Source: Candidatus Hodarchaeota archaeon
GTDB taxonomy: Archaea > Asgardarchaeota > Heimdallarchaeia > Hodarchaeales > Hodarchaeaceae
NCBI GenBank assembly: GCA_016839665.1
Contig: JAEOTU010000051.1
Location: forward strand, 1 to 6,130
Direction: 5' to 3'
DNA length: 6,130 bases
Shown here: one piece after another, positions 1-4,331 of the stretch
Layout: each line of letters starts with the position of its first letter
Numbering within the stretch: position 1 is the first letter of the stretch
Made by a program: the position numbers and the translations under genes
Notes under the pieces: generated by a model
What the model saw: the letters and a program-made list of their open reading frames with translations, nothing else
Told to the model about the DNA's origin: nothing
Database searches by the model: none

Positions 1-219
1 ATCAAAGTATTCTTGATAATCTCTTGTTTCAATCATTTCTTGATCAAAAAAGGGATTATACAAGCCCAATTTGAATCCTTTCTCTTCATCACTGAATTCG
101 GCCCACCGATCTTCGTACCGATGTTTCACTTTCATTCCTAAAACTAATTCATAAAAATTTATCGATCTATTAAGATCCTCGACATATATATAGACACCAT
201 CTAACCTTGCGAGAGTCAT
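1..219 (-). CDS. VOC-fold (glyoxalase/bleomycin-resistance superfamily) protein, N-terminal part
   Basis: The first 73 residues are present; the gene runs off the left edge. I translated it by hand from an ATG at 219, which has an AGAGGA ribosome site about 7-8 nt upstream. The opening YIYVEDLNRSINFYELVLGM (residues 10-29) is the classic first beta-alpha unit of a VOC module (pattern V-x-D-x-x-x-S-x-x-F-Y-x-x-x-L-G). It is followed by a strand around RWAEFSD and another around FKLGLYNP. VOC proteins include glyoxalase I, extradiol dioxygenases, epimerases and drug-binding proteins, so substrate cannot be read here. The first metal ligand of the enzymes is usually a His just before the Val of the first strand; here it is Gly8 (DGVYIYV), which argues against standard metal-dependent glyoxalase chemistry. 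It lies 61 nt downstream of the methyltransferase gene on the same strand and may be cotranscribed. The fold is fairly certain, the function unknown. Confidence 0.85.
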   Translation of the reverse strand, partial: MTLARLDGVYIYVEDLNRSINFYELVLGMKVKHRYEDRWAEFSDEEKGFKLGLYNPFFDQEMIETRDYQEYFD

Positions 220-280
220 CAATTTATCCTCTTGATTATAAATCCTATGATTTTGCTGTTACTATCTCTACTACTCTTGA

Positions 281-1213
281 CTACTCATTATCAATAAAAT
301 CAGTCAATTTTGGAGCATTAAAGGTCTTTTTAAATTCTCTAATTCTATTTTCTGCCAACTGTACATATTCACCATCTATTTCATATCCGATATAATGACG
401 ATTTGCTTTAATAGCTGCAATAGCAGTTTGACCACTCCCTATAAAAGGATCGAGTACTATTTCGCTACTATAGGAATAAAGTTGAATTAATCGATATGGT
501 AACTCAACAGGAAAAGGGGCAGGATGGCCTATTTTTCGAGCTGATTCCGTAGGGAAATCCCAAACGCTTTTGGTAAGATCCAAAAATTCTTGCCTATTAA
601 TTGTGCTCTCTCGTTCTTCTAACTTTTGTCGCTTATAACGATTTTTTGAAAAGACTAAGATATACTCATGTACATCTCGTAATGAAGGATTAGAGGGAGA
701 CATCCAAGATCCCCAAGCTGTGGATGTACCAGCACTAGCAGATTTATCCCAAATGATTTCTCCTCTCATTAAAAACTTTAATTCTAACATATCCTTGATG
801 ATAAACGAGTGTAAGGGTATGTAAGGTTTCCTTCCCAAATTAGCGATGTTAATACAAGCCCTACCGCTAGGAACAAGAACTCTTCTCACCTCTGTCCACA
901 CTTGCTTTAGGAATTGTAAGTATTCATCTAGTGTATAGTCAATGTCGTAATCTTTTCCCACATTGTAAGGCGGAGATGTTACCATTAAGTGGATACTGTT
1001 GTTTGGTAGTTCGGTCATCCTTTCAGAATTAGCATTGAAAATTCTATCTAGGAACTTCAAAGGTACCGAATTTTCTATATACTCACCCTTTTCCTCTGTT
1101 GGAAGACTCTCATATAGTTTACTATCATAGAATGGGGTTGAATCGTGTCCTTCTCGACCTGGAGACCCGAATGCGCTGGTTTTTGTCCTTTTCCTCTTTT
1201 CTTTTTTCCTCAT
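281..1213 (-). CDS. Site-specific DNA methyltransferase, beta class (N4-cytosine or N6-adenine)
   Basis: A 310-residue enzyme predicted to transfer a methyl group from S-adenosylmethionine to the exocyclic amino group of a base in a short DNA site. The catalytic motif IV TSPPYNVG (79-86) comes first, and the AdoMet-binding motif I DPFIGSGQT (255-263) comes near the C-terminus, followed by an acidic strand end GYEID (276-280). This IV-then-I order defines the beta class, Pfam N6_N4_Mtase. The S-P-P-Y form is most common in N4-cytosine enzymes (D-P-P-Y in most N6-adenine ones), so m4C is favoured but not proven. Other family-like blocks are GREGHDSTPFY (19-29), LRDVHEYILVFSK (178-190) and HPAPFPVELPYRLIQLYS (230-247). 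The N-terminus is strongly basic (RKKEKRKRTK). Length and motifs look complete. The ATG has AAGGGAT 6 nt upstream. No restriction enzyme or specificity subunit lies beside it, so it may be an orphan, though the left flank is not fully visible. Confidence 0.93.
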   Translation of the reverse strand: MRKKEKRKRTKTSAFGSPGREGHDSTPFYDSKLYESLPTEEKGEYIENSVPLKFLDRIFNANSERMTELPNNSIHLMVTSPPYNVGKDYDIDYTLDEYLQFLKQVWTEVRRVLVPSGRACINIANLGRKPYIPLHSFIIKDMLELKFLMRGEIIWDKSASAGTSTAWGSWMSPSNPSLRDVHEYILVFSKNRYKRQKLEERESTINRQEFLDLTKSVWDFPTESARKIGHPAPFPVELPYRLIQLYSYSSEIVLDPFIGSGQTAIAAIKANRHYIGYEIDGEYVQLAENRIREFKKTFNAPKLTDFIDNE

Positions 1214-1233
1214 TCTAATCCCTTAGACTAATG

Positions 1234-1242
1234 AAATATAAA
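1234..1242 (-). promoter_or_regulatory. Candidate TATA box for the methyltransferase gene
   Basis: Read on the minus strand this is TTTATATTT, close to the archaeal TATA consensus. Its centre is about 25 nt before the ATG at 1213, so transcription would begin at or beside the start codon. That would give an almost leaderless message and leave the AAGGGAT site at 1219-1225 untranscribed, so either the box or that ribosome site may be a coincidence. Confidence 0.35.
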
Positions 1243-1340
1243 TCAGGACAATTAAAAGGTGTATTGAAGAACACCACATACCTACCACGCACACACCATA
1301 AGCTCTATTAATCTAATGGTTTTTGAAATACCTGATACTG

Positions 1341-1571
1341 ATGAAAGAACTCGTACGGTCAATTCAAATTGGTTCATTGGTTGGATGTATAATCTTCTTC
1401 CTAGGCGCAATTTTCTCGTTTCTCTATCAAGAACTTTCTCAAGGTATGTTGCCTGTGATTCATTATCCTTTTCGCGAAGTCACCCCTCTTTTAACTTTTC
1501 TAGCAATTATGATGGGAGTATTTTTTGCTTTTGCTACAGTTTTCTTTGAGATCAGAGTTCAAAATTCCTAG
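1341..1571 (+). CDS. Small two-helix membrane protein, unknown function
   Basis: A 76-residue protein that I do not recognise. It has two strongly hydrophobic stretches, about residues 10-29 (IGSLVGCIIFFLGAIFSFLY) and 48-69 (TPL...TVFFE). A short polar loop between them contains LPVIHYPFREV. The basic N-terminal end (KELVR) suggests a cytoplasmic N-terminus, with the C-terminus probably on the same side. I chose the ATG at 1341; an in-frame TTG at 1323 would add six residues. No convincing ribosome site precedes either start. An overlapping reading frame from 1316 is rich in Ser, Arg and Phe and looks like a shadow. The gene is preceded by the divergent methyltransferase gene and ends 39 nt from the convergent small gene at 1611. 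Regular hydrophobic patterning makes a real gene more likely than not. Confidence 0.5.
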   Translation: MKELVRSIQIGSLVGCIIFFLGAIFSFLYQELSQGMLPVIHYPFREVTPLLTFLAIMMGVFFAFATVFFEIRVQNS

Positions 1572-1610
1572 AAAATGGTTCTTCAATAGTGGTTCAAACT
1601 AGTACTGATA

Positions 1611-1793
1611 CTAACTCGTCTTTGATTCGACATTAAGAGCTTTCAGAATGATATCAAGGTTTGACTTTGACCATTCTGCAAAAAGATGCAAATAAAAATC
1701 TCTTCGAGCTTGTTCTACAGTCCCCTTATACAGAAAACATGCGACTTGATCAAACATTTTTTCTTCTTGCGTCCCTTCGTACACGATTAACAC
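1611..1793 (-). CDS. Possible small hypothetical protein (60 aa)
   Basis: The reading frame begins at GTG 1793, because no in-frame ATG follows the upstream stop until codon 13 (ATG at 1757). No good ribosome site supports either start. The C-terminal two thirds, from FDQVACFLYK through TVEQARRDFYLHLFAEW to LDIILKALN, look like two or three amphipathic helices with charged and aromatic residues, which is protein-like rather than random. There is no signal peptide, membrane segment or metal motif, and no family I recognise. It is convergent with the membrane protein at 1341-1571 and divergent from the gene at 1878. It could be a small regulator, a remnant of a longer gene, or a chance frame. 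Confidence 0.35.
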   Translation of the reverse strand: MLIVYEGTQEEKMFDQVACFLYKGTVEQARRDFYLHLFAEWSKSNLDIILKALNVESKTS

Positions 1794-1830
1794 CCATCTA
1801 TAGAAAACATTCGATACAATTTAATATGTT

Positions 1831-1840
1831 CTATATTTAA
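1831..1840 (+). promoter_or_regulatory. Candidate TATA box for the 88-aa membrane protein gene
   Basis: CTATATTTAA lies about 44 nt before the ATG at 1878. With the usual archaeal spacing, the transcript would start near 1860, giving a leader of about 18 nt that still contains the GGGTGA ribosome site. The AT-rich block also reads as TATA-like on the other strand (TTAAATATAG), so it could serve the divergent gene at 1793 as well. Confidence 0.4.
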
Positions 1841-1877
1841 TCATTTTTCAGTGAATATGAAAAATTAGGGTGAAATA

Positions 1878-2144
1878 ATGAGTTATAAAATCTTGTCACT
1901 AGTTCAGGTAGTATTTATCAGTCTTGCTGCTATTTCTGTTTTTGATTACGGATTCACAATAGCTGAAGGTGGTGTAGCGGGGAATAATGATGGTATAATG
2001 TTCAATAAAATTCTTTTTGGTGACGATGGACCGTTAGGGTTTCTAAAGGATGTAACATTGTGGGGTGAGCTGCAATTTTGGGCTTACTGTTTCCTTATAG
2101 TAGCCATTTGTCAACTTATAAAAGCGCTAACGGTAAAGATATGA
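1878..2144 (+). CDS. Small two-helix membrane protein, unknown function (88 aa)
   Basis: This small protein belongs to no family I recognise. It has one hydrophobic segment at about residues 5-28 (ILSLVQVVFISLAAISVF) and a second at 66-86 (LQFWAYCFLIVAICQLIKAL). The loop of about 37 residues between them is rich in Gly, Asn and Asp (EGGVAGNNDG, LFGDDGPLG). The N-terminus carries only one Lys and the C-terminus two, so topology is unclear; both ends probably face the same side. The start is well supported by GGGTGA at 1868-1873, 4 nt before the ATG, and by a TATA-like box at 1831. The end has closely spaced stops (TGA, then TAA). The HAD phosphatase begins 69 nt downstream with no T-rich terminator between them, so the two may be cotranscribed. 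Confidence 0.7.
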   Translation: MSYKILSLVQVVFISLAAISVFDYGFTIAEGGVAGNNDGIMFNKILFGDDGPLGFLKDVTLWGELQFWAYCFLIVAICQLIKALTVKI

Positions 2145-2213
2145 TAATAAGAGCTAGTTATCCTTGTTTTGAGTTTGATTGAAGAAAGACAAATTCAAAG
2201 GAGCTAAACTTAT

Positions 2214-2888
2214 ATGATATCTAATAATAAAATGGCTAAGGTAGACACAATAATTTTCGATTTTGATGGCACATTACATCGGGGGGAAATTCTAAGCCTA
2301 CCTATCTTCCACAAATGCCTTCATTCCCTATTTAAAAAATTTAATATTAACCAAAATTTCCCTTCAGACGAAACAATTCTTTCACAGTTTGGTAAACAAA
2401 CAGAAGATATTTATCCATCGCTTTTAAAGACAAATAATTCAGAAATCATCTCAACATTTGGTAAATGTGTTGAAGAGTCAGAGGTCGCTGCTCTCCAAGA
2501 TGGAAAAGGAGAACTCTACCCCGAAGTAGAAGAAACGTTAACTGACCTAAAAAACCGTGGATTCAAGCTGGCGCTCTGCACAAATGCCAGAGAAGATTAT
2601 TTTGAAGCAATCATTGTTAGATTCAACTTAAATCAATATTTTGACCTGATGATGGCTGCTGGACAATATCCAGGTAAAGATAAGACATGGATGATAAAAA
2701 ATATTATTGAGACACTGGAATCAAAAGCTTTTGCTGTAGTGGGGGATCGGTTCCATGATATAGAAGCTGCCAAACACAATGGTGGGATAGCAGTAGGATG
2801 CACGTTTGGATTTGGCCAAAAGGAAGTTGAAAAAGCAGACATAATGATTTCAAACCTTCACGAGCTACTTTCCATCTTTGAAAAGTGA
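2214..2888 (+). CDS. HAD-superfamily hydrolase, phosphoglycolate-phosphatase-like (subfamily IA)
   Basis: A complete 224-residue haloacid-dehalogenase-fold phosphatase expected to hydrolyse a small phosphate ester in the cytosol through a phospho-aspartate intermediate with Mg2+. Motif I is IIFDFDGTLHRGE, with nucleophile Asp16 and acid/base Asp18. Motif II is LCTNA, with Thr123. The motif III lysine is probably Lys155 in PGKDKT. Motif IV is VVGDRFHDIEAAKHNG, with Asp178 and Asp182 as Mg2+ ligands. The roughly 80 mainly helical residues between motifs I and II are a type C1 cap, as in Gph, beta-phosphoglucomutase and pyrophosphatase relatives. The cap sets substrate, so the substrate cannot be named. 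The ATG at 2214 has AAAGGAG 10 nt upstream; Met7 is a weaker alternative. No linked pathway gene indicates its role, although phosphatases of this family often clear damaged or dead-end metabolites. Confidence 0.92.
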   Translation: MISNNKMAKVDTIIFDFDGTLHRGEILSLPIFHKCLHSLFKKFNINQNFPSDETILSQFGKQTEDIYPSLLKTNNSEIISTFGKCVEESEVAALQDGKGELYPEVEETLTDLKNRGFKLALCTNAREDYFEAIIVRFNLNQYFDLMMAAGQYPGKDKTWMIKNIIETLESKAFAVVGDRFHDIEAAKHNGGIAVGCTFGFGQKEVEKADIMISNLHELLSIFEK

Positions 2889-2902
2889 ATTTTCAAATTA
2901 AA

Positions 2903-2917
2903 TCAGGTTATACCTGA
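2903..2917. repeat. Short inverted repeat after the HAD gene
   Basis: TCAGGT-TAT-ACCTGA is a perfect 6-bp inverted repeat with a 3-nt centre, starting 14 nt after the HAD stop codon. No T-run follows, so it is not a typical terminator. It could be a regulator site or a mRNA 3'-end hairpin, but repeats of this size also arise by chance in a window this long. Confidence 0.3.
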
Positions 2918-2974
2918 ATTGTAATTCCAATATAAACACAATTTTCTTAAATAGGACTCCTAGAACATCGCTTA

Positions 2975-2983
2975 GTATAAGAA
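2975..2983 (+). promoter_or_regulatory. Candidate TATA box for the first SCP2 gene
   Basis: GTATAAGAA is the best TATA-like sequence in the 179-nt gap before the first SCP2 gene. Usual spacing would place the transcript start near 3003, giving a leader of about 65 nt. Weak on its own; the dyad centred at 3001/3002 coincides with the predicted start. Confidence 0.3.
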
Positions 2984-2986
2984 ATT

Positions 2987-3016
2987 GGGTTAAAGCTGAA
3001 ATTTCAAAGCGAACCC
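2987..3016. repeat. 30-bp dyad-symmetric element at the predicted SCP2-1 transcript start
   Basis: Outer arms GGGTT (2987-2991) and AACCC (3012-3016) and an inner perfect 10-bp palindrome TGAAATTTCA (2997-3006) share the same axis, between 3001 and 3002. The five bases on each side between core and arms do not match. This nested symmetry is what a dimeric DNA-binding protein would recognise, and the position suits a repressor that blocks transcript start. It could also be accidental; there is no second copy in the window. Confidence 0.4.
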
Positions 3017-3067
3017 GTTATTCTTATCATATTAGAAATTAATCAATTGAAAAAAGAGTGATTAAAA

Positions 3068-3409
3068 ATGGGCGCTGGAAAAGACGCAGTAGTGGAATTT
3101 GTTAAAGCAATAAACGCAAATGATGAAGTAAAAGGAATGCTCAAAAATTGGGTAAAAAACGCATGTTATAAGCTCGAAGGTGAAGATGGACCATTCTGGG
3201 TAGAACATAAAGCGGATGGTTCTGCAGAATTTCATGATGGAGAACCAGAGAAAGCACACTTCACATTCGTAGGGCCAACACAAATATGGGCTGACATCTC
3301 CTCGGGAAAAGAAGACGCACAGAAAGCCTTCTTTGCTAAAAAATATAAAATTGAAGGCGATGTCATGGGTACAATGAAATTGTTACCCGTTATCAAAAAA
3401 CTCCAATGA
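3068..3409 (+). CDS. SCP2 sterol-binding domain protein, first tandem copy
   Basis: A 113-residue single-domain protein of the sterol carrier protein 2 fold, which has a hydrophobic tunnel that holds sterols, fatty acids or acyl-CoA. Family-like features are the strand pair YKLEGEDGPFWVEH and AEFHDGEPEKAHFTFVG, then the tunnel region IWADISSGKEDAQKAFFAKK (73-92), and KIEGDVMGTMKLLPVIKKL at the end. There is no signal peptide, membrane helix or peroxisomal-type targeting tail, so it should be cytosolic. The ATG at 3068 has GAGTGA 6 nt upstream. Archaea do not usually make sterols, so the ligand is more likely an acyl-CoA or isoprenoid lipid. Its tandem neighbour at 3620 is a paralogue, about 59% identical over 113 aligned positions without gaps (67 by hand count). 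The fatty-acid degradation genes downstream support an acyl-CoA role, but that is inference. Confidence 0.88.
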   Translation: MGAGKDAVVEFVKAINANDEVKGMLKNWVKNACYKLEGEDGPFWVEHKADGSAEFHDGEPEKAHFTFVGPTQIWADISSGKEDAQKAFFAKKYKIEGDVMGTMKLLPVIKKLQ

Positions 3410-3412
3410 TAA

Positions 3413-3470
3413 ACTCCCCCTTTTTCTCTTTTATTCCATTTTTTCTTTTTCCTTTTTGCTTTTTATTTTA
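3413..3470 (+). terminator. T-rich terminator after the first SCP2 gene
   Basis: Starting 4 nt after the stop codon, a nearly pure pyrimidine stretch contains repeated runs of five or six T (3421-3425, 3439-3444, 3446-3450, 3453-3457, 3460-3464). No G+C hairpin precedes it. Archaeal RNA polymerase stops on such oligo-T runs, so the first SCP2 transcript probably ends here, separate from the second copy. Confidence 0.7.
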
Positions 3471-3517
3471 CACTGCATTTTAGGATAATTTTTCTCATAA
3501 AATCTTTAAGAAAATTC

Positions 3518-3528
3518 TTTTATAATTA
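3518..3528 (+). promoter_or_regulatory. Candidate TATA box for the second SCP2 gene
   Basis: TTTTATAATTA is a good archaeal TATA match. The expected transcript start is near 3548, giving a leader of about 70 nt. It follows a T-rich terminator and precedes the TACTTC repeat cluster, which suggests the second SCP2 gene has its own regulated promoter. Confidence 0.5.
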
Positions 3529-3553
3529 CTTCAAGGAAGAAGTATCCTACTTC
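3527..3553. repeat. TACTTC/GAAGTA repeat cluster between TATA box and predicted transcript start
   Basis: Three copies of one 6-bp unit lie within 27 bp: TACTTC at 3527-3532, its reverse complement GAAGTA at 3539-3544, and TACTTC at 3548-3553. The two direct copies extend to TACTTCAA and start exactly 21 bp apart, two helical turns. The middle unit can pair with either flank (6-bp arms with a 6-nt or a 3-nt centre). The position just downstream of the TATA box is typical for archaeal repressor operators. The function is inferred. Confidence 0.4.
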
Positions 3554-3581
3554 AACTTAAATGTGGGAATTAATTGGTTTC

Positions 3582-3598
3582 TTTTAGTTTAACTAAAA
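3582..3598. repeat. 17-bp palindrome in the leader of the second SCP2 gene
   Basis: TTTTAGTT-T-AACTAAAA has perfect 8-bp arms around one central base. It ends 21 nt before the ATG, just upstream of the ribosome site GGAAGGT (3605-3611). In RNA it could form a weak A-U hairpin of about 6 bp. Because it is made almost only of A and T, chance is a serious alternative. Confidence 0.3.
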
Positions 3599-3619
3599 AA
3601 CAATGGAAGGTAAAAAAAA

Positions 3620-3964
3620 ATGGGTCCTGGAAAAGATGTAACGAAACAATTTGTTGATCTAATCAACAGCAACGAAGAAGTCCAAGCTATGCTCAAAAAC
3701 TGGAATAAAGTTGCAGCATATGATCTTGAAGGTGAAGATGGAATTTTTCATGTTATCTATAATCCTGATGGTACTGCCGAGTTCAAAGAAGGAGCTGCAG
3801 AAAAAGCATCATTTATTTTCAAATGTACTACTGATTTATGGGCAAAGATCCAATCAGGTGAAGTGGATGGCCAAAAGGAATTTTTTGCAAAAAGATTGAA
3901 GATCGAGGGGGATGTTATGGCCACAATGAAGCTAACTCAAATAGGCAAAAAACTTCAACCTTAA
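3620..3964 (+). CDS. SCP2 sterol-binding domain protein, second tandem copy
   Basis: A 114-residue paralogue of the preceding gene with the same single SCP2 fold. Blocks shared with the first copy are MLKNW (24-28), LEGEDG (36-41), the W-x-x-I-x-S-G tunnel segment (74-80), and FFAK (88-91) with KIEGDVM (94-100). The differences sit mostly in residues that line the ligand tunnel in SCP2 proteins: FTFVGPTQIW versus FIFKCTTDLW, and KKYKIEGDVMGTMKLLPV versus KRLKIEGDVMATMKLTQI. The two copies may therefore bind different lipids or act under different conditions. The ATG at 3620 is preceded by GGAAGGT about 8 nt upstream and a run of nine A. An out-of-frame ATG at 3603 overlaps the ribosome site and opens a 12-codon frame. 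Like its twin it is predicted to be cytosolic. It has its own promoter and terminator signals, so the pair are probably separate transcripts rather than an operon. Confidence 0.88.
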   Translation: MGPGKDVTKQFVDLINSNEEVQAMLKNWNKVAAYDLEGEDGIFHVIYNPDGTAEFKEGAAEKASFIFKCTTDLWAKIQSGEVDGQKEFFAKRLKIEGDVMATMKLTQIGKKLQP

Positions 3965-3990
3965 GTGTGTTATCGAAAGCAGCAAACATA

Positions 3991-4036
3991 TTTTTACCCA
4001 CTTTCCCCTATTTTCTTTAATTTTCAATTTTTTTTA
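3991..4036 (+). terminator. T-rich terminator after the second SCP2 gene
   Basis: Beginning 26 nt after the stop codon, T runs recur (five T at 3991-3995, four at 4011-4014 and 4021-4024, eight at 4028-4035). There is no hairpin in front. The signal resembles the one after the first SCP2 gene and is a likely archaeal transcript end. Confidence 0.65.
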
Positions 4037-4053
4037 TTAGATATGAATCTGGT

Positions 4054-4290
4054 ATGTTCATTGTTTTACAACTTCCTCTTAAGATAATAATAATCTGTAG
4101 TCACAAAATAGCATTAATAAAGCCGTACAGCAAAATTAGAGCGCAAGTATTTTTAATTAAACCCTCATTGTCATTCTTAATTCCAATAACAGTAGTTATA
4201 GATGGAGTACTCTTTAAATTCCCTTCAATAGTAAAAGAAGAGAATATTTTTGAAAATCCCTCTTTTTATTTGGATTTTATAAAGAATTAA
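4054..4290 (+). CDS. Doubtful 78-aa open frame in the SCP2-thiolase spacer
   Basis: The 367-nt gap between the second SCP2 gene and the thiolase holds only this frame besides terminator and promoter signals. The translation is rich in Ile, Leu, Phe and Lys, as any frame in AT-rich DNA tends to be. It has no recognisable motif, and its hydrophobic stretches are broken by charges. No ribosome site precedes the ATG, and the best TATA box for the thiolase lies inside its last codons. I regard it as probably non-coding and list it only because nothing else occupies the region. Confidence 0.2.
   Translation: MFIVLQLPLKIIIICSHKIALIKPYSKIRAQVFLIKPSLSFLIPITVVIDGVLFKFPSIVKEENIFENPSFYLDFIKN
4274..4284 (+). 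promoter_or_regulatory. Candidate TATA box for the thiolase-dehydrogenase operon
   Basis: ATTTTATAAAG contains TTTATAAA, close to the archaeal consensus, about 53 nt before the thiolase ATG. The predicted transcript start is near 4305, which leaves a leader of about 27 nt that includes the GGTGA ribosome site. Confidence 0.5.
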
Positions 4291-4331
4291 ATTAAAGTAA
4301 GACCTAATAATTAATAAATGGTGAAAAACAC

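Noticed and set aside
207..395. Plus-strand open frame of 62 codons
   Set aside because: It overlaps the starts and ends of two well-supported minus-strand genes and has no motif or ribosome site.
1316..1549. Plus-strand frame of 77 codons overlapping the small membrane protein
   Set aside because: The translation is Ser/Arg/Phe-rich and irregular, while the alternative frame shows two clean membrane helices.
2633..2842. Minus-strand frame inside the HAD gene
   Set aside because: It is a shadow of a gene with all four HAD motifs; no start signal.
735..2961. CTAG sites occur about 11 times before 2961 and not at all after it, by eye
   Set aside because: I considered a link to the methyltransferase, but its recognition site is unknown and the uneven spread may only reflect codon use in the second half.
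3062..3283. Minus-strand Cys/Phe-rich frame opposite the first SCP2 gene
   Set aside because: It is the antisense of a conserved coding region, and its odd composition is explained by that.
3500..3619. Possible riboswitch in the SCP2-2 leader
   Set aside because: The palindromes are short and A/T-rich and match no riboswitch class I know; DNA operators explain their position better.
3711..3899. Plus-strand frame inside the second SCP2 gene
   Set aside because: Met/Lys-rich shadow in another frame of a clear SCP2 gene.
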